This document shows positions 1 to 7,301 of a stretch of DNA of 13,044 nt, piece by piece (within the stretch, counting starts at the first letter, position 1; each line of letters opens with the position of its first letter). Source of the DNA: Nitrospirota bacterium (GTDB lineage: Bacteria; Nitrospirota; Leptospirillia; Leptospirillales; Leptospirillaceae); NCBI GenBank assembly GCA_021828525.1, contig JAJZGM010000017.1, forward strand, positions 1 through 13,044, written 5' to 3'. The translations under genes and the position numbers were made by a program. Below the pieces are notes generated by a model that worked only from the letters and a program-made list of their open reading frames with translations, ran no database searches and was not told where the DNA came from.

Positions 1-3
1 TGA

Positions 4-459
4 CATCGCCACAAAGACACGCGTCTTCCTGTGGCGATCGAGTGGAGAGACAAGAAAAATCTGGTGGCCGAGGTGGTTTCCCTGGTGGGAACCCCCACCG
101 CTTGTCCTCATTGTCCCCACCCGGAGATCCAACGATGGGGCCATGCGTCCGGGCTCCCGCGATATCGGTGCCCCATGGGTGCAAACGGACCTTTGGTCCG
201 CTGATGGCTCACCGGGCCGTCAACCCGAGAAAGGGGATTCGGGTGTTGGCCCGGTGTCACCCATATCCAGAATGTGAACGCCTACCATTCGCGCCTGAAA
301 GGGTGGATGCTTCGCTTCCATGGAGTTGCAACAAGCTACCGGGCCCATTATCTAGGATGGAGACGGATGATAGAACGGTTTGGTAATCATCTTACCTCCG
401 GTCTGTGGTTGACTCTCACGGTCGGTCAGCCTGAGGTGCAACAAGAGTGGGGAACATAG
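4..459 (+). pseudogene. Remnant of an IS1595-family (ISXO2/ISSod11-like) transposase
   Basis: Three pieces of one transposase can be read in shifting frames. In frame 1, up to about 174, there is a zinc-finger start containing CPHCPHPEIQRWGHASGLPR and then YRC, as in the N-terminal zinc ribbon of IS1595-type transposases. At about 175-180 the reading moves to frame 3, giving CKRTF (the usual continuation of the finger) followed directly by MAHRAVNPRKGIRVLA, which matches the region just before the last catalytic block. From about 259 frame 1 resumes with HIQNVNAYHSRLKGWM, RFHGVAT and YLGWRRMIERFG, stopping at 459. The middle, roughly 200 residues with the two catalytic Asp positions, is missing, with the junction near 195-207. 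The HS in AYHSRL would fit the DDHS-type ISSod11 subgroup. With two frameshifts and a large deletion it cannot encode active transposase. The family call is from recognised motifs; the exact subgroup is inference. Confidence 0.75.
5..38. repeat. Long imperfect inverted repeat (hairpin)
   Basis: Bases 5-13 (ATCGCCACA) are the exact reverse complement of 30-38 (TGTGGCGAT). Inside them, 14-18 (AAGAC) pairs with 23-27 (GTCTT) around a four-base loop (ACGC). Bases 28-29 (CC) are a bulge. This makes a 14-bp stem. No T tract follows, so it is not a classic intrinsic terminator on the + strand. It sits just upstream of, or within, the transposase relic. Its role is unknown; it may be an element end, a REP-like sequence or a structure belonging to the gene to the left. 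Confidence 0.7.
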
Positions 460-486
460 CCTTGTTTATTGAATGATCACCCCAAA

Positions 487-501
487 AATTCTTTCAGAAT
501 T
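487..501. repeat. Perfect 6+3+6 inverted repeat upstream of the pur genes
   Basis: AATTCT, spacer TTC, AGAATT. It lies about 35 bases before the ribosome binding site of the candidate purS and 28 bases after the stop of the transposase relic. It could be an operator for the pur genes or a leftover of the insertion sequence. I could not find a convincing -35/-10 pair around it. Confidence 0.35.
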
Positions 502-521
502 CGGATATCGAAGATGAAGCT

Positions 522-530
522 AGGAGGTGG
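522..530 (+). promoter_or_regulatory. Strong ribosome binding site before candidate purS
   Basis: AGGAGGTGG lies five bases before a TTG at 536. A near-perfect Shine-Dalgarno in an otherwise ORF-poor stretch shows that a gene started here, and it is the main reason for reading the following 224 bases as a gene. Confidence 0.6.
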
Positions 531-535
531 AAAAT

Positions 536-759
536 TTGATTCTTCTTCTGGCCATGGAAATCCCTGGTATTGCCGGAAACACCCGGATCCAAAGATTGAT
601 CTGGGAGAGGGGATCTGGTAAGGTAAGAGAATGCTGATCAGCTTTTTGGTGGAAGTGTCTTTTTCATCTCCGGTATCTCAAGCAGGAGCAGTCCGCAGGT
701 TCCAGACGACTGTTTCTTTCATCTCAGAGGCCCCGCTTATCCCGAACCAGGATTATTGA
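536..759 (+). pseudogene. Candidate purS (FGAM synthase PurS subunit), split by a frameshift
   Basis: No intact purS is visible, although purQ and a small-type purL follow. The 224 bases in front of purQ hold two tiny overlapping ORFs. One is TTG 536 to TGA 637 (33 codons, containing LLLAMEIPGIAGNTRIQRLI and ERGSGKVRE). The other is ATG 631 to TGA 759 (42 codons, containing ISFLVEVSFSSPVSQAGAVR, RF and finally PLIPNQDY). Read across a one-frame shift between about 622 and 634 they give roughly 75 residues, close to the usual PurS length of about 80. The order also fits PurS loosely: a beta strand with P-G-I, a V-R region, a second beta strand, a helix, then a tail resembling NPVIEDY. The last TGA overlaps the purQ ATG as TGATG, the same junction seen between purL and purF. 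Family identity is inference from context and length, since the hallmark residues are weak. The shift could be a real mutation, a sequencing error or a sign that the ORFs are unrelated. Confidence 0.4.
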
Positions 760-1466
760 TGACGCCTCGCCATCATGTTGGAATCATCCGATTTCCCGGA
801 ACGAACTGTGACCTGGACACGTGGGAGGCGATTTCCCTTGTTCCCGGACTTGATCCGGTCTGGGTGTCCCACAAGGAAAAGGATGCCGGTGATCTTGCGG
901 CCATCATCCTTCCCGGAGGCTTTTCATACGGAGACTATTTTCGTACGGGGGCCATTGCCGCTCGTTCCCCTGTCATGGACCTGGTGGGGGACTTTGCCCA
1001 AAAGGGCCATCCTGTTCTGGGTATCTGCAACGGCTTCCAGATCCTTGCCGAAGCCGGAATCCTTCCGGGGACCCTTCTTCCCAATAGCGAACGAACCTTT
1101 CTCTGCCAGGAAGAATCTCTCGTGATTGAAAACTGCCGGACTCCCTTCACGGCCCTTTTTAATCCCGGGACTCCGCTGACCCTTCCGATCGCCCATCAGG
1201 AGGGCCGCTTCTTCATCGATCCCGACCGGCTCCAGGAGATTGAAAAAAAAGGCCAGGTGCTCCTCCGATATCTCAAAAATCCCAACGGTTCACTCCGTGA
1301 GATTGCCGGATTGACGAATGTGACCGGAAATGTCGTCGGCCTCATGCCACATCCGGAAAGGCGGGCCTCCTCTCTTTTCGGAAGGCCCGACGGTCTCTTG
1401 TTTTTCCAGTCTCTCGCCCTTTATCTCGAGCGTCAAAGTCTTCGGACCCTTTCCGAGGCGCACTGA
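759..1466 (+). CDS. purQ: Phosphoribosylformylglycinamidine synthase, glutaminase subunit PurQ
   Basis: PurQ hydrolyses glutamine and passes ammonia to PurL for conversion of FGAR to FGAM in purine synthesis. The 235-residue protein has the class I glutamine amidotransferase triad: the nucleophile Cys90 in HPVLGICNGFQIL, and His198 and Glu200 in GLMPHPERR. Other PurQ signatures are RFPGTNCD (11-18), GGFSYGDYFRTGAIA (53-67) and NPNGSLREIAG (174-184). The block usually written PIAHGEGR reads PIAHQEGR here (143-150). Length is normal for stand-alone PurQ. ATG 759 is preferred to TTG 756 because its A is the last base of the upstream TGA (TGATG) and AGGA at 749-752 lies six bases before it. It probably forms a complex with PurL (next gene, 19 bases on) and PurS. 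Confidence 0.96.
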   Translation: MTPRHHVGIIRFPGTNCDLDTWEAISLVPGLDPVWVSHKEKDAGDLAAIILPGGFSYGDYFRTGAIAARSPVMDLVGDFAQKGHPVLGICNGFQILAEAGILPGTLLPNSERTFLCQEESLVIENCRTPFTALFNPGTPLTLPIAHQEGRFFIDPDRLQEIEKKGQVLLRYLKNPNGSLREIAGLTNVTGNVVGLMPHPERRASSLFGRPDGLLFFQSLALYLERQSLRTLSEAH

Positions 1467-1485
1467 ACATTATCGAAGAGCACGC

Positions 1486-3711
1486 ATGACTGCCGACACT
1501 GTCTCACGATTCAAAATACCTGCCCATGAAATGGAGCGGATCAGATCCCTTCTTGGCCGGGATCCGAATTTGACCGAAGAGGCTGTTTTCTCGGCTCTCT
1601 GGAGTGAACACTGCAGCTACAAGTCAAGCCGCATCCATCTGAGCAAGTTCTCCTCAAAGGGACCACGCGTCCTCAAGGGACCCGGTGAAAATGCGGGTGT
1701 TGTCCGGGTGACTTCCCGGACCGGGATCGCCTTTAAGATGGAGAGCCACAACCATCCGAGCTATATCGAGCCGTTCCAGGGGGCGGCCACGGGTGTCGGC
1801 GGGATTCTCCGGGACATCTTCGCGATGGGCGCGCGTCCCGTGGCCCTGACGAACAGCCTGGTCTTCGGTTCTCTCCGCCAGCCCCGTCAAATGACATTGT
1901 TCCGCCGGGTCGTGGCCGGGATCGCAGCCTACGGAAACTCCATCGGGGTTCCCACCATGGGCGGGGAGGTCTGGTTCGACGAACGTTATGCGAAAAATAT
2001 TCTTGTGAATGCCTTTGCCCTGGGTCTGGTCGCCGAAGACGGGATCATGAGTGCCGTTCCACCCCCGAAACCCCTTCTCGCCGTCTACCTTGGCAACAAG
2101 ACCGGCCGTGACGGTGTCTCGGGGGCGGCCATGGCTTCCCGCAGTTTTTCGGATGGCGACACCGATCTCCGGCCCCAGGTCCAGGTGGCCGATCCCTTTG
2201 TCGGGAAAAAGGTCATGGAAGCGACCCTGACGATCATCCGGGAAGGACTGGCTGGAGCCATCCAGGACATGGGAGCGGCCGGACTGACCAGTTCATCGGT
2301 TGAAATGGCCTCAAAGGCAGGATTGGGGATCGAGATCGATGTGGCCAGGGTTCCTCTTCGAGATTTCTCCATGGAACCCTGGGAGATTCTCCTCTCCGAA
2401 TCACAGGAGCGGATGCTCCTTCTTGTGGAGGAGGCGCGTGTCGACAGGATCCTCGATATCGCAAGGGAAAGCCAGGTTTCGGCGGCTGTCGTCGGACGGA
2501 TCATTTCCGATCCCGTTTTTCGGGTCAGAAAGGCCGAGACGGTTTTTGCCGAAGTTCCAGTTCCCTATCTGACCGACGAGGCCCCCCTTTATGACCGGCC
2601 GGCCAGGGCCCGAATCCACTCCCCCTCCCCTTCGCCCCATCACTTTCCTTCTGAGGCCGGACGCCACTCCATTGTGGAGCTCTTCCATCGTCTCCTCGAC
2701 CACCCCAACGGGGGATCGGCCGAATGGATTTCCCGACAATTCGACTTTGAAGTGGGGACCCGGACGCTTCTTTCCCCCGGGCATGATGTGGCCGTTGTCG
2801 ATCTCCGGGAGGAGGAGCATGCCGTGGCAATCTCCATGGCAGGATTTTCCCACCCCCTGACTCGGGATCCCGGCCGGGGTGCCATGCTTCTGGTGGCCAA
2901 ATGCGTCACCGATCTCGCCGCCGTCGGAGCCTGGCCTGTCGGGCTCACCGATTGCCTCAACTTCGGGAATCCTGAACGTCCCGAAACCATGTCGGACTTT
3001 GTCCTGGCTGTCTCCGGGATTGCCGATGCCACAAAACGCCTGGGCATTCCCGTCGTCTCAGGAAATGTGAGCTTCTATAACGAGACTGACGGAATCTCGA
3101 TTCCGCCAACCCCCATCCTTGCCACCTGTGGTCTTCTTTCGGACCGGAGACGGCTTGTTCCGGGAAAAACCTTCCGGGCAGGACTCTCCCTGGCCCTGGC
3201 CGGACCCTCGCATGACCTTTCCCTGGGAGGCTCTTACCTCGACTGGATTCTTGATGAACCGGAGCCGGATCCCGTGCCTCAGGTGGACTGGGAGACCCTT
3301 GCGCGTCTCCAGCCCTTCATGAGCATCCTTTTGGCCGGCCGGACACTCTGTGCCTCCCGGGCCATCGGGCGAGGGGGACTCCTCCGTTCCCTGCTTCAGA
3401 TCGTTTCGGGAGGAACGACCCTGGGGGTGGCACTCTCCCTCCCGCGCCTCGACAACCCTCTCCAGACCTTTTTCTCGGAGGCGCCCGGACGGATTCTCCT
3501 CGCCTTTGAGCCAGAACACGCTCGCTTCATCGAACAGTCGGCAAGGGAATTTGGCATCCCCCTCCGGACGATCGGAATCACGGTCCCCCATCTCTGGAAC
3601 ATTCGATACCAGGACCGGGAAGGACGCTCCAAGGAGCTTTCCGACTCTCCCGAACAACTCAAGAGACGTTATTCTGCCTCACTTACCGGCCAGATGGAGG
3701 AACTTCCCTGA
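1486..3711 (+). CDS. purL: Phosphoribosylformylglycinamidine synthase, synthetase subunit PurL (small type)
   Basis: ATP-dependent FGAM synthase subunit of de novo purine synthesis, using ammonia supplied by PurQ. At 741 residues it is the small bacterial/archaeal type, which normally also needs PurS, not the ~1300-residue fused enzyme. Motifs in order: SALWSEHCSYKSSR with catalytic-region His42 (36-49), LKGPGENAGVV (63-73), KMESHNHPSYIEPFQGAATG (84-103), IGVPTMGGEVWF (153-164), DMGAAGLTSSSVEMA (261-275) and LLSESQERM (302-310). The second AIR-synthase-like half has GRGAMLLVAKCVTDLAAVGA, GLTDCLNFGNPE and PVVSGNVSFYNET. The start at ATG 1486 (MTADTV) is preferred over an in-frame start at 1330 inside purQ, because it falls after the purQ stop, has GAAGAG five bases upstream and gives the family length. 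Its stop overlaps the purF ATG (TGATG), implying translational coupling. Confidence 0.96.
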   Translation: MTADTVSRFKIPAHEMERIRSLLGRDPNLTEEAVFSALWSEHCSYKSSRIHLSKFSSKGPRVLKGPGENAGVVRVTSRTGIAFKMESHNHPSYIEPFQGAATGVGGILRDIFAMGARPVALTNSLVFGSLRQPRQMTLFRRVVAGIAAYGNSIGVPTMGGEVWFDERYAKNILVNAFALGLVAEDGIMSAVPPPKPLLAVYLGNKTGRDGVSGAAMASRSFSDGDTDLRPQVQVADPFVGKKVMEATLTIIREGLAGAIQDMGAAGLTSSSVEMASKAGLGIEIDVARVPLRDFSMEPWEILLSESQERMLLLVEEARVDRILDIARESQVSAAVVGRIISDPVFRVRKAETVFAEVPVPYLTDEAPLYDRPARARIHSPSPSPHHFPSEAGRHSIVELFHRLLDHPNGGSAEWISRQFDFEVGTRTLLSPGHDVAVVDLREEEHAVAISMAGFSHPLTRDPGRGAMLLVAKCVTDLAAVGAWPVGLTDCLNFGNPERPETMSDFVLAVSGIADATKRLGIPVVSGNVSFYNETDGISIPPTPILATCGLLSDRRRLVPGKTFRAGLSLALAGPSHDLSLGGSYLDWILDEPEPDPVPQVDWETLARLQPFMSILLAGRTLCASRAIGRGGLLRSLLQIVSGGTTLGVALSLPRLDNPLQTFFSEAPGRILLAFEPEHARFIEQSAREFGIPLRTIGITVPHLWNIRYQDREGRSKELSDSPEQLKRRYSASLTGQMEELP

Positions 3712-5183
3712 TGGATCCGTCCCAGGAGTCCGGGGCTCCGGACTCCCCCTTTGACAAACTGAAAGAAAAGTGTGCTGTCTTCGGTATATTCAACCATGCC
3801 GAAGCCGGGAATCTGACCTATCTCGGCCTCTATGCCCTCCAGCACCGCGGCCAGGAAGGTTGCGGAATCGCCACCATGGACAGCGGGCGCCTGATCATCA
3901 GAAAGGGAGAGGGTCTGGTTTCCGAGTTCTTCCGGGAATCGGTCATCAGCGAACTCAAGGGGAGCGCGGCGATCGGCCATAACCGGTACTCCACCGCAGG
4001 CTCCGACTCCCAGAGGAATCTTCAGCCGCTTTCCGCCTACTTCAGCGATGCGTCGATGGCCCTTGTCCACAACGGCAACCTGACGAACGCCCTGGAACTC
4101 CGAAAAGTCCTGGAGGAAGAGGGAGCCCTTTTCACGACCGATGTCGACACCGAGGTCCTGGTCCACATGATCGCGAGGAGTCGTGGAGAAGATTTCGTCT
4201 CCCGGATGGAGGCCGCCCTTGCCTCTGTCAAGGGCTCCTACTCCCTGCTTGCTCTTCTTCCCCATGCCCTGATCGGCATTCGCGATCCTCACGGCTTCCG
4301 TCCACTTTCCATCGGAAAGCTGGGAGACTCCTATGTCCTTGCCTCGGAAACCTGCGCCTTCGACCTGATCGGGGCCAAATACCTCCGGGATGTGGAACCG
4401 GGTGAAATGGTGGTCATCACAGACTCGGGAATCGAGCATTTCCGTCTTTTCCCCAAGATCCGGAGCGCGTCCTGCATCTTCGAGCTGATTTACTTTGCCC
4501 GTCCCGACAGCCGGGTCTTCGGCATTCCCGTTTACCAGGCAAGAAAGCGCCTGGGAAGACGGCTGGCCTTGGACGCCCCCGTCGAGGCGGACATTGTCGT
4601 TCCCGTTCCCGATTCGGGGCTGGCCCCGGCCTTGGGCTACTCCGAGCAGTCGGGAATCCCGATCGACATGGGGCTGATCCGGAACCACTACGTGGGACGG
4701 ACCTTCATCGAACCCCGTCAGTCGATCCGGCATTTTGGAGTCAAGATCAAGCTCAACGCCGTTCCTGAGCTTCTGGCCGGAAAAAGGGTCGTGGTCATTG
4801 ACGACTCCATCGTGCGCGGAACAACAAGCCGGAAAATTGTCTCGATGCTCAGGGAGGCGGGGGCCCGGGAGATTCATATGCGGGTGACCTCGGCGCCGAT
4901 CCACTTTCCCTGTTTTTACGGGATCGACACACCGAACCGTGGTGAACTGATCGCCTCCACGCATTCCCTCGACGAAATACGCCGCTACCTCAAGGCCGAC
5001 TCCTTGGCCTACCTCTCTATCGAGGCCATGGAAGAGGAGGTCGCCTTGAGCCAGACCTTCCGTGAAGGCGAGCCGCGAAACGCGGGATCCTATTGCAAGG
5101 CCTGCTTCGACGGCAATTATCCCATCGCCTTCACCCAGGAAGAGAGAATCCAGTACGGCCTGTTCGAACGCCCGGTCCGGTAG
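3711..5183 (+). CDS. purF: Amidophosphoribosyltransferase PurF (Fe-S type with propeptide)
   Basis: Catalyses the first committed step of purine synthesis, PRPP plus glutamine to phosphoribosylamine. The 490-residue protein has an N-terminal nucleophile glutaminase domain: Cys21 in KCAVFGIFNH should become residue 1 after removal of a 20-residue propeptide, followed by LQHRGQEGCGIAT (43-55), GHNRYSTAG (89-97) and HNGNL (120-124). The C-terminal phosphoribosyltransferase domain carries VVVIDDSIVRGTTS (360-373). Cys255, Cys401, Cys462 and Cys465 (the last two in YCKACF) fit the four ligands of the [4Fe-4S] cluster of the Bacillus subtilis-type enzyme; the E. coli enzyme lacks this cluster. GGAGG at 3696-3700 precedes the start, and the ATG overlaps the purL stop by one base. 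The propeptide and cluster are inferred by family comparison. The cluster would make the enzyme oxygen sensitive. Confidence 0.96.
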   Translation: MDPSQESGAPDSPFDKLKEKCAVFGIFNHAEAGNLTYLGLYALQHRGQEGCGIATMDSGRLIIRKGEGLVSEFFRESVISELKGSAAIGHNRYSTAGSDSQRNLQPLSAYFSDASMALVHNGNLTNALELRKVLEEEGALFTTDVDTEVLVHMIARSRGEDFVSRMEAALASVKGSYSLLALLPHALIGIRDPHGFRPLSIGKLGDSYVLASETCAFDLIGAKYLRDVEPGEMVVITDSGIEHFRLFPKIRSASCIFELIYFARPDSRVFGIPVYQARKRLGRRLALDAPVEADIVVPVPDSGLAPALGYSEQSGIPIDMGLIRNHYVGRTFIEPRQSIRHFGVKIKLNAVPELLAGKRVVVIDDSIVRGTTSRKIVSMLREAGAREIHMRVTSAPIHFPCFYGIDTPNRGELIASTHSLDEIRRYLKADSLAYLSIEAMEEEVALSQTFREGEPRNAGSYCKACFDGNYPIAFTQEERIQYGLFERPVR

Positions 5184-5223
5184 CTTCCCGACATCGCCGG
5201 CACGGACACAGCCAGGAGGCCAT

Positions 5224-5880
5224 GTGAAGGTCCTTCCCTCCGGAACCGGCAAAAATCCTGTTCCTCCTCCCTTAAGGACCGCCTGGAGCATGTTCGAGGA
5301 GACCTTGGCCCAGCTCCGGGAGGTCGTCTTTCCCCGGATAGAATGGTTCAGGGTGTGGTTCAGGCTCAGGAGGGTGGCCCGGAGCAAGGCGGATCTTCTT
5401 TCCAGACTGGGAGAGTTTGCCGCTGGGACGGGACTTCAGGATTACTGGCCCAATACCGGGACCCATCATCCGAAGATGAATGCCTTAATCGAAAGGATCC
5501 GGGAAACAGAACTCCTCGAAACCCATCTGAGAGACTGGATGGAATATCTCGAGGACCGTGAGACCTCCGGTCTCCTGGCGCGTCTCCAGGAAGACCTCTC
5601 GCGCCGGACTGTCTTTCCTCAGACGATCGTGGTGACCCCGGACTCCCCCTACCTGGGCCTTTCCTTAAACGACATCCGGAAGACTGCCACTTCGGAGGGA
5701 ACCATTCCACTGACGGCCCTTCGCGGAAACCTCTCGGTCGAACTCGGCCCCCGTCTTCCTCTGGTGGCGGGAGACCGACTCGTCATGCTTTCTGCCTGGA
5801 AAAAGCTGCGCGAGGTTCCTCCCTCTTCCGGGCTTTTCAAGCTTGATGGATCCAGCGACCCGGGAGCCGGTTTTTCCTGA
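5224..5880 (+). CDS. Uncharacterised protein with C-terminal TrkA-C (RCK_C)-like domain
   Basis: I do not recognise the whole protein (218 residues). Residues about 133-197 (TIVVTPDSPYLGLSLNDIRK, then TIPLTALRGN, then LPLVAGDRLVMLSAWKKLRE) follow the TrkA-C/RCK_C pattern: beta strand, P-x-S-x-x-x-G, short helix, an I-P/A-L-x-R strand and a terminal GDxLxxL strand. In potassium channels and transporters that domain binds regulatory ligands. The N-terminal part (23-130) looks helical and charged, with no clear membrane segment and no Rossmann (RCK_N) nucleotide motif. GTG 5224 is chosen because AGGAGG (5214-5219) lies four bases before it; ATG 5290 is the alternative and would remove 22 residues. 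It follows purF by 40 bases on the same strand and is probably cotranscribed. It may bind a small ligand or nucleotide, but this is inference. Confidence 0.7.
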   Translation: MKVLPSGTGKNPVPPPLRTAWSMFEETLAQLREVVFPRIEWFRVWFRLRRVARSKADLLSRLGEFAAGTGLQDYWPNTGTHHPKMNALIERIRETELLETHLRDWMEYLEDRETSGLLARLQEDLSRRTVFPQTIVVTPDSPYLGLSLNDIRKTATSEGTIPLTALRGNLSVELGPRLPLVAGDRLVMLSAWKKLREVPPSSGLFKLDGSSDPGAGFS

Positions 5881-5912
5881 TCCTTTTTTACCCCCGAGGT
5901 TACAGAGTCCCG

Positions 5913-7262
5913 TCAGACAACCACTCCCTCGAGACCCGCCTTCGTGCAGGAACGAACCATGATAGAGACGACGTCCCCCGGTTCCGGAAGCGGCCGGTCA
6001 CACTCCATGGTGGCCCGGACGTGCCGGAACTGGGGAGAACGGCCGGAGACCCGTTCCATGGAGGGATCGACGCGCTCAACAAGGACTTCCTGGAGCTCCC
6101 CCACCTGACTCCTGTTCTTTTCGAGGATCAGGGCGTCAAGGTGTTCCTCAAGACGCCGGAACCGGGCAACCGAGAGTTCCCGGGAGGGCATGTCCGTCCA
6201 GCTGTGGGCGGGAGTTCCGGGTCGGGGGGAGTAAATGAAACAGAAGGCTCCGTCAAAGCGGAATTCTTCCACGGCTTCAAGTGTTTTAGCAAAGTCTTCC
6301 TCCGTTTCTCCGCAGAACCCGACGATCAGGTCTGTTGTCAGCGAAACGTGGGGAAGCGCCTCCCGCAAGCGCGAGACCCAGTCCCGATAGAGGGCCAGCG
6401 AATATCCCCGGTCCATCCGGGAGAGCAGCTCATCGGAACCCGACTGGAGGGGCAGATGAAGGTGCGGCATGACTTTTTCGCACTCTTTCATGGCAGAGAT
6501 CATGCCCTTGTCCATGTCCGAAGGATGGGAGGTCGTAAAGCGGATCCGGAGAAGTCCTTCAATGGCATTGACGGACCGGAGAAGGTCTCCGAAGGACTCT
6601 TTCGTGGCTGAATTTTTCCCGTAGCCGTTGACATTCTGTCCGAGAAGGGTGACCTCCCGATATCCCAAGGCGACAAGCTCCCGGATCTCCTCCACGATCG
6701 CGGCGACAGGGCGGCTCCGTTCAGCCCCCCTTGTCCGGGGAACGACGCAATAGGCACACGCCTTGTCGCAGCCCTCCTGCACGGTCACAAGGGCCGTGAC
6801 TCCCGGAGGCCTGATGGCGGGAGGCGTCGTCATTTCGGGAAGTTCATAGTTCCGGCCCAAAAGGACCCTCCTTCCCTCTCCGGAAGTGCGAAGATCTCCC
6901 AGCATGGGAATCAGGTTCCTGACCTGGGAGGGACCAGCGATCAGGTCAATTTCCGGCATGAGCCGGTGGAGGTTTTCCTGTTCCCGTTCGGCCATGCATC
7001 CGGTGACTGCCAGAACCACGGATCCGTTCCCTTTTTTGTGCTGCCTCAGGCGACCGAGGTCTGAGAGGGCTTTCTGGTCGGCCTTGTCCCGGACCGTGCA
7101 GGTATTGACCAGGATCACCGAGGCCCGGGCGGGATCGTCGACGGCCCGGAAACCCGCCTCGGCCATGAGACCGGCCATCCGTTCCGAGTCGTGGACATTC
7201 ATCTGGCAACCGAAGGTTTTTATATAGTAGGTATCGGAGACAGTCGGAGCGTCATCAGCCAT
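5913..7262 (-). CDS. miaB: tRNA-2-methylthio-N6-isopentenyladenosine37 synthase MiaB
   Basis: Radical-SAM methylthiotransferase that adds a methylthio group to i6A37 of tRNAs reading codons starting with U. The 449-residue protein shows the three parts of the family. The N-terminal MTTase domain has Cys19 (KTFGCQMNVHDSE), Cys55 (NTCTVRDKA) and Cys89 (TGCMAE) for one [4Fe-4S] cluster. The radical-SAM core has Cys165, Cys169 and Cys172 (EGCDKACAYCVVPRTRG), followed by LLGQNVNGYGK. A C-terminal TRAM RNA-binding domain covers roughly the last 75 residues. The KTFGCQMN and GCDKACAYC motifs favour MiaB over MtaB or RimO. The start is taken at ATG 7262; a TTG one codon upstream is also possible. It is the last gene of a three-gene minus-strand operon, 39 bases after the DUF5069 gene. 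Confidence 0.95.
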   Translation of the reverse strand: MADDAPTVSDTYYIKTFGCQMNVHDSERMAGLMAEAGFRAVDDPARASVILVNTCTVRDKADQKALSDLGRLRQHKKGNGSVVLAVTGCMAEREQENLHRLMPEIDLIAGPSQVRNLIPMLGDLRTSGEGRRVLLGRNYELPEMTTPPAIRPPGVTALVTVQEGCDKACAYCVVPRTRGAERSRPVAAIVEEIRELVALGYREVTLLGQNVNGYGKNSATKESFGDLLRSVNAIEGLLRIRFTTSHPSDMDKGMISAMKECEKVMPHLHLPLQSGSDELLSRMDRGYSLALYRDWVSRLREALPHVSLTTDLIVGFCGETEEDFAKTLEAVEEFRFDGAFCFIYSPRPGTPAHSWTDMPSRELSVARFRRLEEHLDALILEKNRSQVGELQEVLVERVDPSMERVSGRSPQFRHVRATMECDRPLPEPGDVVSIMVRSCTKAGLEGVVV

Positions 7263-7301
7263 CAATCGGTCTTTCTTTGAAAGGGTGGGGAAAAGACATC
7301 A

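Noticed and set aside
42..386. 114-codon open frame as a separate gene
   Set aside because: Only part of it (about 180-257) matches transposase sequence; the remainder is out of frame with the relic, so it is not an independent gene.
1330..1485. 52-codon N-terminal extension of purL into purQ
   Set aside because: It overlaps purQ by 137 bases and adds residues with no family similarity; ATG 1486 gives the normal PurL start and length.
3669..5387. 572-codon open frame on the minus strand opposite purF
   Set aside because: It mirrors purF codon structure in GC-rich DNA, has no recognisable motif, and purF on the other strand is certain.
6021..6611. 196-codon + strand open frame opposite miaB
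   Set aside because: It is antisense to the radical-SAM and TRAM part of miaB and shows no domain or ribosome binding site.
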